A stretch of DNA of 64,000 bases, taken from assembly GCA_030068145.1 (NCBI GenBank), contig JAPJBO010000056.1:310001-374000 (forward strand), read 5' to 3'. Source of the stretch: Diplonema papillatum (taxonomy: Eukaryota > Euglenozoa > Diplonemea > Diplonemida > Diplonemidae). Below, in pieces: positions 1-9,587 of this stretch (the stretch's first letter is position 1; each line of letters opens with the position of its first letter). The translations under genes and the position numbers were made by a program. Below the pieces are notes generated by a model. It saw only the letters and a list, made by a program, of their open reading frames with translations. It did no database searches and was not told where the DNA came from.

Positions 1-1758
1 TCGCCGCGTGGTCGCAACTTTCATGCTGGCCTAAAAAACTGGTTGAAATGATTTGCCGGAACCAACGCCCCCGCATGCCATACCACCACCCACCCTCTCC
101 AACTGTGTTCCATATTAACGTGGCTGGTTCTAGGTAGGGTCCCTACCACTCGGCAGTTTGCAAGGGTGATTGCAAGAACGTGCTCGGAATGCGTATGTGC
201 TCAACGCCGCACTGGTCCCGTCTGCGCCGTGTTTCGGTCCTTCAAGCCACGGACACATAAGGCGGACCATCATCAGCACGGAACCTGAGTGTCTGCAGAC
301 AGGACAGCGGTGTGAGTCTGGTTTGTCAGGCGGCTGTTTGTAGCTCGTCACAGCCAGACCACCCGTGCTACGAGAGCACAGGCGAATCCGTCACAGGGAG
401 AAAGCCCGCAAGGGTGAGGGGGTTTTATCTTTGAGTTCGCATGAGATTCCGGAATTAGGGCCACCGGAGAACCTTTTGGTAAATGGGTTCTTTTATAGGG
501 ATTTCTTCCTGGAAGGAACGCTGATACTCGCGATCTGTTTTCTGACGATATACTTCTCCATGGGCTGGGTCCGGTTGGTACACCCGATCGGATACCATGT
601 GGGACACGATGGTTTGTGCGCCTGGGAATATATGTTCATATAATCCCGAGCACAACCGCCTTCCATGAAGCGCCAGTCAGGTGAAGAAGGACAGACGTTT
701 CGCATACTTGCGCTACTGCGGGTCTTCCTAACCTGAACAAGAATCCGGATAAAATGAGAGCTCGTCACGCGCGCAACCACTCCCATAATGGGAAGAGAGA
801 GTTGTTTTTTTAGAGCAAATTTTTTTAGAGTGCAAGTTCGCTTAGGGATCCTATTTTTTGTCGGACACACTGCCTGATCGGATACGTAAAGCTGGATTGG
901 ACACATGTGGAAAACGCCGCGGACGAGCTTCGCATTTCCTCCGCATTTCATGTTTGGCAAAGGCAAGTGGGAAATCGATCAACCGGCACGCACGAAGAAA
1001 AACGGACTTCGATTCCCCCACTTTTTTGATCGCCACCGATCACCAAAAAACACGCTCAGGTCGGCATTCACAGCAGCTCCACAAGATTGTTTTTGTTTGT
1101 GACTGTGCGGCTGCCGATCGTTTTCCCACTCACCTCGTTCAGGTTAGGAATTCTGATGATTGTAGGGCAACCCGCAATATTGCCAGCACTAAAAAAAAAA
1201 GGAGAAAAAGAGAGGGAGGAAGACGCTTCGTTCTGAGGTAATAGTCTCCCCGGTACGCGTCGCTGCCGAAAGGTGTATGTAGTATTTAGGAAAAACTAAC
1301 GCCAGGTTCGTATGACATTGCCCCCTGCGTGTTCCTGGCCACCATTTCATCATGTACGATGAGAAGAACCGACGCTCCGAGTTGCAAAGAAACAAGCCTC
1401 ACACCTGCTGCAACTCTGCGCAATGCTGGTCCGACGCACCCATGTGCGCGACCGTACAGGCTGGTGTTGAACGTGGCGTCGTCGAAGGACATGGGAATCT
1501 CGGTGGACAAGAACAAGAGAAGACGTTCGACGAGTTCAACCAAGCGGCGGAGCAGAAAAACGACAAGTTCGGATGTCTCCTCGTCGTCGTGATAGCACCC
1601 GTTAGCAACAAGGAAGGGGGCTAGGACTTCGTTTTGGGCGCAGCAAACATCAAGGCGCGGAGGAAACCGGGAGCCGCGGCGCGGGCAAGCACCACTCCGA
1701 CTCCACACAGAAACCAGAATCCCGGATCCCGTGTAGGGTATCTACATGGTGCACAGGA
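1..1758. other. Gene-poor spacer with repeat copies
   Basis: No recognisable gene. It holds a copy of interspersed family D (about 165-375, with the words 'aacgtgctcggaatg' and 'ttcaagccacggacaca'), a family E fragment (818-850) and a degenerate family B copy (about 1080-1200, ending in a run of A). Around 1460-1625 both strands stay open. The minus frame ends in a donor-like CAG|GTGTGAG near 1465, so a small exon is possible, but I cannot choose the strand. Confidence 0.5.
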
Positions 1759-1911
1759 TCATGGTCTGTGGGCATCTTCCACGATGTTCGGTTCATTATC
1801 ACCCCGGAATGGTTCAGCAGCGTACTGGTACCATGCTTTTCCAAAGCGTCCGGGCGGCACGAACCAATAACGAAGGTTACCATTGAGTTCTTGTGGGTAC
1901 ATGAACCACAT
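1759..1911 (-). CDS. Small tryptophan-rich protein (50 aa), unidentified
   Basis: An ATG-to-TGA frame of 50 codons. The peptide begins MWFMYPQELN, continues through YWFVPPGRFGKAWYQYAAEP and ends in EDAHRP. Four tryptophans, an aromatic and proline/glycine-rich middle and an acidic tail make it look like a real small protein (a mitochondrial complex subunit would be one style of match, but I do not recognise it). It could also be the terminal exon of a longer gene, since the frame stays open upstream of the ATG. It lies on the same strand as the FYVE gene and downstream of it. The first 45 bases recur in inverted orientation at about 2757-2803, where the frame soon hits a stop. Confidence 0.45.
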   Translation of the reverse strand: MWFMYPQELNGNLRYWFVPPGRFGKAWYQYAAEPFRGDNEPNIVEDAHRP

Positions 1912-2844
1912 GGTTTGGCATGCACTTGCCAACGATGGTTGGCAACAAATGGCTGGCTATCACTCAGAACGGAAGAGGGGAGAGAGGATCAGCATTTGCA
2001 CCCGAGAAGAAGTCCGGGTTTTGTTGTTTTTTTTTGTTGTTGTTGATGCTGTTAGTCTTGCTGTTGATAGCAGTGGGATTGCCCTGCACTGCACGCTCAG
2101 ACCAAAGGGAAATTATTAGCTTTGATGGTTAGGCAGAACGCTGCTGTCCTGCCTAAACATCATGTATGTTCGATGCCAGCATGAAGTACGCTCTTCAAAA
2201 AGTATACTCGAAGGTCTGCCTTGTGCTTATTTCGAAGGAGGTTTGATAGAGGGGGAGGAATAATACAACTACAAAGGGGTCTTTTTGTTGAACGCTTACA
2301 CCCGCCACTAAACCCCAGATTTACCTGCGTTTCGTGTGGGCTACAGCACAATACCTTCTTGCTGATGAGTATCACACTAACACAAACCGGCAGCCTCCTC
2401 AAGTATTTTCTACAAAGCAGGCGCGTATACAAAGAAATTGTGAAACAGAAAGGTGAGAGAGAAGAATGTGTAAGACACTGCAAAAAGAAATCTTTGCCGT
2501 GTGAAGCTCTCACACGACGTTCGTGGTCGCTGACCTCAGTGAAAGGTGCGCGTCGTTTCGGTTGGCCTGGCCATTCTTCAACTTCGACCTCCCACGTTGC
2601 TGCAATAAAATCGCCAGCCAAACGGCGATCCTCCTTTGTAAATGTCTTGTCCCAACGTCGCGTGCCTTGGGGAACACCAGAATTGCAAGAGGACCCAGCC
2701 TCGCTGACACCATGAGTATTCGATTTGATGTAGCAACCTAGCCCGTGAGAAGGTGAATGCAATCCCATGTGGTTCATGTACTTAAAAGAACTCAATGTTC
2801 AGCCATGATGCGGTGGGCGGTTGGCAGCAGGTGGATCGCGACAG
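1912..2844. other. Spacer with families H and C
   Basis: Contains a family H copy (about 2110-2195, with self-complementary ttaggcagaa...tgcctaa), a family C copy (about 2210-2450, 'aacgcttacacccgccact...aaccccagatttacc') and an inverted partial copy of the 5' end of the small gene at 1759-1911 (about 2757-2803). Overlapping open frames exist on both strands at 2500-2715, but none resembles a known protein. Confidence 0.5.
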
Positions 2845-2859
2845 CTAGCCTTCGCCGAC

Positions 2860-3440
2860 CTTCTCCTTCAGCGACGACGATAAACACACCATCGATACGT
2901 ACGGAGGAGGCACGGTGGGCTTGCCATCGATCCGCACGGAGAAGCGACGAATAGCAGTAGCGGAATGGTCGTCGCGCATGCTGTGGATCGAGTTGGGCGG
3001 GGAGCGTCTGCTGGCGGCATTGGCACTGCCGCTATCCTCTTCCTTCACTTCAGGGGCACGCTTGGTATCCGCTACGCCCCTCTGTTCGTCAGGGGGTGAA
3101 GTACGAGTGCCTGAGACGGCGCTGCTCGGACAACAACCGCATCTCAAAAAACGCGTGATACGATTGAAGCTTTCCAGCCGCCCGCGGAGAAGTGGTGTGA
3201 TGGGCGTTGGTAGCCGCCGAATAGCTGGGCACTACAGAACGACGAAGAACCGACGGAATGGTCGTCGCGCGGTGCTGCTCTCCTCTTCCTTCTCAGCGGC
3301 ATGCTCGGCATCCGCTACGCCCCTCCGTCCCGCAGGGGGTGAAGCACGAGTGCATGTGCATGAGTGCAAGACGGTGTTAAACCTCGAACCACGGCTGCAT
3401 CTCAGACTACGCGTGATACGATTGAAGCTTTCCATCGATC
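2860..3440 (-). repeat. Tandem partial copies of the 3' end of the FYVE gene
   Basis: Two units, about 2930-3175 and 3176-3440, repeat the 3' part of the FYVE gene above them. All units share the word reading SVRIDGK or its DNA ('atcgatccgcacggagaag'), the words 'gaatggtcgtcgcg' and 'ccgctacgcccct', and the junction 'cgcgtgatacgattgaagctttcc'. The left unit keeps an open frame ending in KEKVGEG, with residues like those at the end of the intact gene (IHSMRDD versus MHSIRDD). They may be decayed duplicate exons, or real alternative 3' exons. Confidence 0.55.
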
Positions 3441-3838
3441 CGCACGGAGAAGTGGGCGTGGTGGGTGGCAGCCGACGAATAGCTGTCGCTGCAGGACGAA
3501 GAACGGGCGGAATAGTCGTCGCGTATGCTGTGCATCGAGCTGGACGGGGACGGCGAGGGCAGCATCATGGGCGACATAGCGTGCCGGGACTGCGCGCTGA
3601 GCGTCTTCGTGCAGGCCCGGCAGGTCCTCTCCTTCAGCGGCTCGCTCGGCGCCTGGCAGCACTCCGAGCAAAAAAGATCGCCGCACGCCCTGCAGTGGTG
3701 CCGCCGCCGCGTGAGCGTGAACCGCTCCGCGCACGCCACGCAGTGCTTCCTCTCCTCGTCGTCGACCCAATGACACTTTTCGTGGTGGTAGTTCACCGCC
3801 GGGCTCGGCGCCTCGATGCTACCCAGGGTGTTGCCCAT
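3407..3838 (-). CDS. FYVE zinc-finger protein, putative PI3P-binding endosomal adaptor
   Basis: 143 residues from ATG at 3838. Residues about 20-75 form a FYVE finger: the WVDDEE motif (WxxD type), paired CxxC cysteines (CVAC, CRAC, CSEC) and the phosphoinositide-binding basic signature RRRHHCRACG. FYVE domains bind phosphatidylinositol 3-phosphate on endosomes (family knowledge). The N terminus MGNTLGSIE has a glycine at position 2 and small residues at positions 6-7, so N-myristoylation is possible. The tail is serine-rich (PSPSPSSSMHSI). An AG (CACAACAG) lies a few bases before the ATG and could take a spliced leader. The last residues (LQSYHA) fall at the junction of a tandem duplication, so the C terminus may be altered or spliced on to a further exon. 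Confidence 0.8.
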   Translation of the reverse strand: MGNTLGSIEAPSPAVNYHHEKCHWVDDEERKHCVACAERFTLTRRRHHCRACGDLFCSECCQAPSEPLKERTCRACTKTLSAQSRHAMSPMMLPSPSPSSSMHSIRDDYSARSSSCSDSYSSAATHHAHFSVRIDGKLQSYHA

Positions 3839-4126
3839 GTTGCTGTTGTGATGCTTTTTTTCCTTTTATAAGAGAAAGAAAATACGACCACCTTTCCGTG
3901 GGATGTATCGTGTAGTTCGTTCTTGCTGTGTGGGTGTGCGTGTGAAATTCGATGATAGGCAACATTTGACGTGCGTGCGCGTGTTGAAGTTTGGTTGTGG
4001 GTAATCCCTGCGCGGAATACAGCCCAGTTTTGCGCCCTTGTTGCGTTGCTGCCGAGGCTCCTGCCGCCCGCTCGTGATGATCACTCATGGTGCGGAGCTT
4101 TGGTCTGGCAAGAATTGCTGGACAGA

Positions 4127-4306
4127 ATGGAGGCAGAGGATTATAAACATGGCCCGATGGAAGTCGAACCCCTCCGAGCATCGAGAGAAAAGCGGTTGTC
4201 GTCGAATAGATGCGTTGGACCGAGGGTGAAGTACATTGCACACTGGGCTCTGGGGCACTGCTTGAGCGCCGTTGTCATGCAGAGGCCAAGCCCTACCAAC
4301 AAGTAG
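4127..4306 (+). CDS. Doubtful small plus-strand ORF (59 aa)
   Basis: ATG preceded by GGACAG and ending in TAG. The peptide reads MEAEDYKHGPMEVEPLRASR and later GPRVKYIAHWALGHC, which has protein-like composition. No family is recognised. The same DNA is also open on the minus strand (4141-4488), and every confident gene here is on the minus strand, so this may be a shadow or chance frame. Confidence 0.18.
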   Translation: MEAEDYKHGPMEVEPLRASREKRLSSNRCVGPRVKYIAHWALGHCLSAVVMQRPSPTNK

Positions 4307-4659
4307 CGCAGCCTGACAGCTTCTCGTGCTTTCACCGAGGAACGGTACAGAAGATTGTGTATCGAGCAAGCTCGTACCACTATGTTCTGCCCGAGATTTC
4401 CCGCTGAACTTGCCTTAGGACACCTGGGTGAGTCGGCAACAGATGTGCCGCATCCATGCTCTTCATTTAACGCTGGCCTCAAGCGCATCGGCGCTCACGA
4501 TTCACGCGCGGTTCGTGTAACGAACGAAGTTGAAAACGAACAATCGACCGCGAAGCCGGGGGAGAAAAAAACACAACCAATCAAAGCCCGGCGGCGCCGT
4601 CCGGTGATTATTCGAGACGGGGGCTAGAGGGAAGGCGGGAGGGCTAATGCAACTGCCCG

Positions 4660-4865
4660 CAACCTTCTTTGCTGCTGCAATGCTTACACCCCCTCCCGCA
4701 CTAAACCCAGATTTATCCGTGTGTTGAGCGTTCATCGTGGTTTAAAGGTTCGGTGGATTAGAGTCTCCGGTTGGCCATTGAGGTTTTTGTGCGGGGTTGC
4801 TGCACATTGCTTTCCCTTCGTAACCGCCAACTAGCGACCATATCGGGTATTCCCTACGAAGCAGG
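4660..4865 (+). repeat. Interspersed repeat family C, diverged copy
   Basis: Shares with the other C copies the order 'caa-ctgc', 'gcttacaccccctcccgcactaaacccagatttatcc', a GGTTTAAAG-type segment and 'tattccctacgaagcaggcgcc'. It is interrupted by family E-like words ('gtctccggttggccattg'). Confidence 0.5.
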
Positions 4866-6881
4866 CGCCCAAGAAGGGGAAAATAACGGGGCGGGCAAGT
4901 CAGTAAAAATGCCGGCCACCGCGAAAATTAGGTTGTTTCGATTGAGACGTTGTTGCTTTTGCTGGGCTCTTTCCTTGTTATTTCGCTGCAAAAAAGCAGG
5001 GGTTAGTGGTGCGTTTGACAGGTCTGCGCTGCCAGTAACTGCCAGTAACAGCCAGTAACCGTCGGGTAGACTGTCATGGTACAGTGGGATTTCTGAAAAA
5101 AAACATTCTGTGTACTTAGCAACTTTTTGGCCCAGAACCCGAAAATTTTTCCCGCACTCAAACACCACCACATGATACTTTGAAGTTTTATTTGAGGTGC
5201 CAAACCCAGTTTCTGGACATTTTTGCGTTTATTTTTGACTCGAATGTCAAAGGTTTCCCGTAACAGGTGGACTACGAATCGCCTCCCTTCCCCCGCACAG
5301 TGTGGTGGCGCGTTTGGCGTGGCGCGGCGCGGCGCGTTTGGCGCACCCTGTAGCCCCAAGGAAATTTAGGTTCCCACGTGGGCAAAAGTGTGCCTCGGCG
5401 GAATTGATACCCAGCCTGGGTCATTTTTCAATGGGCACAAACAGTGGACTCTGGTTTTGGCAAAGTGTGGTGATATTTTCCCGCTGGTCTACGTGGCAAT
5501 TTTTTTCCGACGACTTTTTGCTCGCTCGTTTCTCGGGTGAAGAGAACGGTGCCAAATAGACCCGGAAACGTAGGCGGATTATTGTGGTTCGTCGGCATTT
5601 CATTGCTGCAGCGTACATTACACCCGCATTGCACCCGTCAAAACCGGTCCAAAAAGGCTGCTTGCAGGGATCGATCCCCTGGAAAAAGCGTTGGTTTTCA
5701 CTGGCCCTGGAAGGACAGGGGGTGTGGGAGGGCACCAGAATAGGTTGACACCCTCTGAGAACAGGTTTTCTGGAAGATTTCGTCATCTTTCTTCTCACCG
5801 GATCAAAAACCTGTCGGAACGCACGCCGGGATCGCCGAGAAAATGGACGAATGATGATCCCAAAGTGAAGAAGTAGTCAATTCCTGGTGAAAACACTGAG
5901 GGCGCGCCAATCGCGCCATACAGTTTTCTGGCGCGGCCTGGTGCGGCTGGCGCAGGAGCCACACTGCCCTGCACGCGTTACTACGGGGGGAAGGGAGTGA
6001 ACCGTTCTAATCCCCGACATCTCCACGGCGTCAGATGCCGACTGTCTCCGGAGCGTCGTTCATCGGGTTGCCGCCGGAAGTTACTACGAGCCTGTGCGGT
6101 ACTGCCTGCCCGATGAGGAGGTAGCAAGTGTGACGAGAAATCTGGCACTTGGACCGTCTGTTTTGGAAGGGATGCGCGGGAAGATGAATAAGGTCCTCCA
6201 AATCATCCAAACGCGGGACGAGCTCATTCGACAAAGGTCTGCTGCAGAGAGTTGCCTTCGGTTCCACCGTTGCCGAATCTGATTGTCAGTGCGTCTAGGT
6301 CGAGAAAGACTGTTGTGGAACAAGTCCAAGCAGGAGGACCTGGTGGCTGGCAGAAAGAGGAAACGAGAAGGCCTGCTCGCATCGATTCGCTCCGATTCGA
6401 CTGCACGAAGGAGTGGCCTGCGCTGCCGTGGGCCCGATCGCGCCATTCACGCGGTACCATGGGATTGTCCCAATGACTCCTATCCCAATGGTTCTTTGCC
6501 AGCAGAGAAGAAGGCTGTGGGGTGAGGTGCGGACTGGGTCGTCCCTCCTCCCGTTTACACCGGCCACACGCGCGGAAGCGCAGCTGGTGAAACAACGTCC
6601 TCCTTCAACCAGCTTGCGAGCTCCTTTTCCACCACACCTTGCTCGAGGCGCCTCCGCGAACCGCCGCGAATCCCAGCGTCGTTTAGACGCTGTGGGAGCT
6701 TTTCCGGAAGCTGCTGGGAAGATTCACTGGGAGTGCCACCGCTTGCTGCTTCGTCGGGTACCTTTTTAAACCTTCCTTTGTTCCATTATGCAGCAAGAAT
6801 TGCGGAAAACATCACACTCGCCACGGTCATCTTTTCTGGCAACTCGGTGTCCGTGGGGCTGAAGCAAGCCGGCTGATCGCG
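4866..6881. other. Spacer; paired short repeat and a possible minus-strand exon
   Basis: A 60-bp motif built of 'gccagtaac' units at 5030-5085 recurs at 7318-7380. A minus-strand frame at 6031 to about 6240 has an acceptor-like CTCTCTGCAG at its start, moderately GC-rich third positions (about two thirds) and a TGA end. Its peptide contains PRLDDLEDLIHLPAHPFQNR, but it matches nothing I know. The rest shows no supported gene. Confidence 0.35.
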
Positions 6882-7147
6882 CTACGAACTTGGCTGACAT
6901 CCAGCTTGTCGGATGATCCAACGCCCAACTTCACAAAGATACACGAAAAGCGGGTACATGACGGTCTGGAAGGTTGCCCCGAGGAGGCATGAACTTCCCA
7001 AGCCATTGCAACTCTGAAAGAGGTTGTCGAGAACTGGTGACGAAGACTGGTGGATGAGGATGAGTGCAAGACAGATGGTACGTTCAGCGAAATGTGCGCC
7101 TGTTTTTCGAGGAGCGCTTTTTTCAGAGCCTTTCGCGCGGGCAGATG
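6882..7147 (-). CDS. Candidate terminal exon, hydrophobic protein
   Basis: A minus-strand frame of 87 codons after two leading bases. It begins directly after a good acceptor (pyrimidine run TTTTTTTCCCTCGTGGTAG) and ends in TAG. The peptide has a basic start (SARAKGSEKSAPRK), then two hydrophobic stretches (TICLALILIH and TFQTVMYPLFVYLCEVG). No ATG is in frame, so an upstream exon would be needed. No family is recognised. The third-position GC is only moderate, and a plus-strand frame overlaps, so confidence is low. Confidence 0.3.
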
Positions 7148-7317
7148 CTACCACGAGGGAAAAAAACGAGAGTATTTGTTGCCCCTCCTCCCTTCCAAAC
7201 TCAGAAAACCCGAAACCTGGAGAAAACTTTGCCGAACAAAAATGAAAAAAAAATCTGGGTGGAGGTCAAATTTTGCTAAGTACACCCAGCGTTTAAATCA
7301 CGTACACCCCTGCTCTG

Positions 7318-7380
7318 CGCTGCCAGTAACTGCCAGTAGCAGCCAGTAACAGCCAGTAACCGCCGGGTAGACTGCCATGG
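7318..7380. repeat. Second copy of the 'gccagtaac' motif
   Basis: Contains four loosely repeated units of 'cagtaactgc' type followed by 'cgggtagactgccatgg'. It is nearly the same as 5030-5085. Confidence 0.6.
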
Positions 7381-7808
7381 GACATAAGCTAAAATCAAAC
7401 GCACCAGTTAGGTTAGAAATTGTTTTTCCAAGCTCTATTCCCAAGTTTCCCGTTTATGCCGCCAGACGCACCGGCTCTTTTAAGTGGTGCGCAGGTGAAG
7501 TGTAGGTTCCGGACCGGGCCCCTGGGGTTTTTTTTCACAACCGGGAAACCGGTCCTAACTTAATCCCTGGTAGAAATTAATCGCGCACGTTAGTGTAAGG
7601 TAATGAAAATTGGTGACTGCGCTTCGGGCTGTCCGTGCCTATGCACGATCTCGTTCGTTTGCAGGGCAGGCTGCCTGCTTACAAGCCTAAGGGGTGGAGA
7701 AAAAGCGGCGCCTTTCGAGGAATTTTGACATCGGGAGAAAGGTGGTTCACGCGAGCTTCTCATGGCACCGGCTTCTTGGCAACGCATGAGCCCCCCATCT
7801 TAACCTGG

Positions 7809-7925
7809 GGCTTTTTGTTTGTGCGCACTAGCGGAACTCACCTGCTTTGGTAAGGTTCGTGTGGTACGCTGCCAACTCCTAACTTTAGCACCAACAAGGC
7901 AATTGTTACCTCAACATAAAAACCC
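7809..7925 (+). repeat. Interspersed repeat family A, copy 1
   Basis: Core words are 'gtgcgcactagcggaactca', 'cctgctttggtaaggttc' and 'gtacgctgccaactcctaac', followed by AACAA near the end. Other copies are at about 8205-8310, 8310-8390, 25815-25925 and 39485-39595. Confidence 0.75.
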
Positions 7926-7932
7926 CCCAAGG

Positions 7933-8203
7933 GGCACTGGTCTCAATCGCCGCCCCTTTTCCACGGCTACGGGAGCTTCTTGCGGTCCTCCGGCCGATCT
8001 TTCTTTGGAGGAAGGTCGGCGCGGCAGAGGGACAGCTGGATATCAGCTCCTTCAGCACTTTGGCGGCGACGCGGGCGGTCAGCATGTCCGGGTCGCGAGC
8101 GCGGGAACGACGTCGGCGGCGAGCAGGGATCCGTTCGGGATGCTTTGGATCATGGACAGCAGCTCTCGCACGAACAAGCCCCCCGGCTCGTGGTGCGACA
8201 CGC
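7933..8203 (-). pseudogene. Truncated, decayed copy of the arginase 3' end
   Basis: Runs parallel to 8390-8657 of the intact arginase gene, base for base over long stretches (for example 'gagcagggatccgttcggga' in both). The copied minus-strand peptide keeps VSHHEPGG and IQSIPNGSLLAAD but then diverges (VVPALATRTC instead of IVELNPSRD) because of small indels. It lacks all the metal-binding motifs upstream. It is flanked on both sides by family A repeats, so a repeat-plus-gene-tail block seems to have been duplicated as a unit. Not expected to be functional. Confidence 0.8.
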
Positions 8204-8204
8204 G

Positions 8205-8390
8205 TTGTATGTGCGCACTAGCGGACGAGCTAGACGAACTCACCTGCTTTGGTAAGGTCCGTGTGGTACCCTGCCAACTCCTAACTTTCAGCACCAACAA
8301 TGCATTGCTGCCACTGGTAAGGTTCATGTGGTACGCTGCCAACTCCTAACGTTCAGCACCAACGATGCATTGTCACCACAACACCCCCAG
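8205..8390 (+). repeat. Interspersed repeat family A, copies 2 and 3 in tandem
   Basis: Two family A copies lie back to back between the pseudogene and the arginase stop codon. The first starts 'tgtgcgcactagcggacgag'; the second starts within 'ggtaaggttcatgtggtacg'. Both end near 'caatgcattg'-type palindromes. Confidence 0.7.
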
Positions 8391-8393
8391 TTC

Positions 8394-9587
8394 TCAATCG
8401 CCGCCCCTTTTCCACGGCCACGGGAGCTTCTTGCGGTCTTCCGGCCGATCTTTCTGGAGGACGGTCGGAGCGGCGCCGCTGCGGAGGGACAGCTTGGGGA
8501 TCAGCTCCTTCAGCACCTTGGCGGCGACGCGGGCGGTCAGCATGTCCGGGTCGCGCGACGGGTTGAGCTCGACGATGTCGGCCGCGAGCAGGGATCCGTT
8601 CGGGATGCTTTGGATCATGTGCAGCAGCTCCCGCACGGACAAGCCCCCCGGCTCGTGGTGCGACACACCCGGCGCGAAGGCGGGGTCGAGGCAATCGAGG
8701 TCGATTGATGCGTACGTCTTCCTGATCTTCTGCCTCTCGCCGCACGCAGCCACCACCGCGTCCGCGGTCTCCCTCGGCGACATGAAGTGCAGCTGGTTCA
8801 TCGGGAACTGGTCCACGTACGGGTAGTCCCGCGAAAACGCGTTCTGCGGCGCCGTCGCACACCGGATCCCGAACTGCGTCAGCTTCCGGCAGAGCCCGCT
8901 TTCCAGGATGCGCGCGAACGGCGACGCGTGGCTCAGCGGGTTGCCCTCGAAATCGGGGTACAGATCCGGGTGCGCGTCGAAGTGCACGATGTGCGGCTTC
9001 ATGCTCTCGTCGTCGTTCGCCTCGACCCACTCTCCCCCCCGCGCGTCCCCGCTGTCGATGTGCCCAATGTGCACACGCGCGGTGTTGACCATGCCGCAGT
9101 ACAGCGGGTACGTAATAGCGTGGTCACCGCCCAGGAACAGAGGGGTCACGTTGTGGGTGTTGAGAAGCTCGCAGAGCTCGCGGATGCGCGGGACGAACAC
9201 GGAAGGATCCGTTTCTTCCCCTTCGCTGAAGGACATGTTCCCGAAGTCGACGACGTTGTAAACGCCGCGGGTGGCTCCGGCTTGTTCTTCGTTGATGATG
9301 TGCGCGACCTCCGCGCTCTTGTACACATCCCGGACAGGGATCAGCCGCACGTCGCGCCCGACTTCCGTCGCCAGGTTCGCCGAGTCGTTGTGCAGCGCCT
9401 CGCGTATCCTGTCCGGCGCTTCGCTGCTGCCCCGCAGGTACGACGAATTGTGGTCGCTCATCACCCCGACCAGGCCGACGGCGCTTTTTCCCTTCCCGTG
9501 GGGAAGCTTCGTCTCCTGCATCACCTCCTTCAGCTCATCGAGAAACCGCCGCGACTTCGAGCACCGGAGGACCCTCGAGAGCCGCAT
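8394..9587 (-). CDS. Arginase/agmatinase-family ureohydrolase, plant-arginase-like
   Basis: 397 residues from ATG at 9587, directly after GGGCAAG, a possible spliced-leader site. The family hydrolyses guanidino compounds (arginine to ornithine and urea, or agmatine to putrescine and urea) with two Mn ions. The binuclear site is complete: GGDHAITYP, then HFDAHPDLYPDFEGN, then SIDLDCLDPAFAPGVSHHEP. The wording FEGNPLSHASPFARI and GVSHHEPGGLSVREL resembles plant mitochondrial arginases and agmatinases more than animal arginase, so the exact substrate is open. The N terminus is basic and serine-rich (MRLSRVLRCSKSRRF), compatible with a mitochondrial presequence. No intron is needed. A broken copy of its 3' end lies immediately downstream. 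Confidence 0.9.
   Translation of the reverse strand: MRLSRVLRCSKSRRFLDELKEVMQETKLPHGKGKSAVGLVGVMSDHNSSYLRGSSEAPDRIREALHNDSANLATEVGRDVRLIPVRDVYKSAEVAHIINEEQAGATRGVYNVVDFGNMSFSEGEETDPSVFVPRIRELCELLNTHNVTPLFLGGDHAITYPLYCGMVNTARVHIGHIDSGDARGGEWVEANDDESMKPHIVHFDAHPDLYPDFEGNPLSHASPFARILESGLCRKLTQFGIRCATAPQNAFSRDYPYVDQFPMNQLHFMSPRETADAVVAACGERQKIRKTYASIDLDCLDPAFAPGVSHHEPGGLSVRELLHMIQSIPNGSLLAADIVELNPSRDPDMLTARVAAKVLKELIPKLSLRSGAAPTVLQKDRPEDRKKLPWPWKRGGD

Noticed and set aside
1352..1624. Plus-strand frame vaguely caspase-like (NDKFGCLLVVVI)
   Set aside because: No catalytic His-Gly or Cys motif in order; the antisense frame has an equally good claim.
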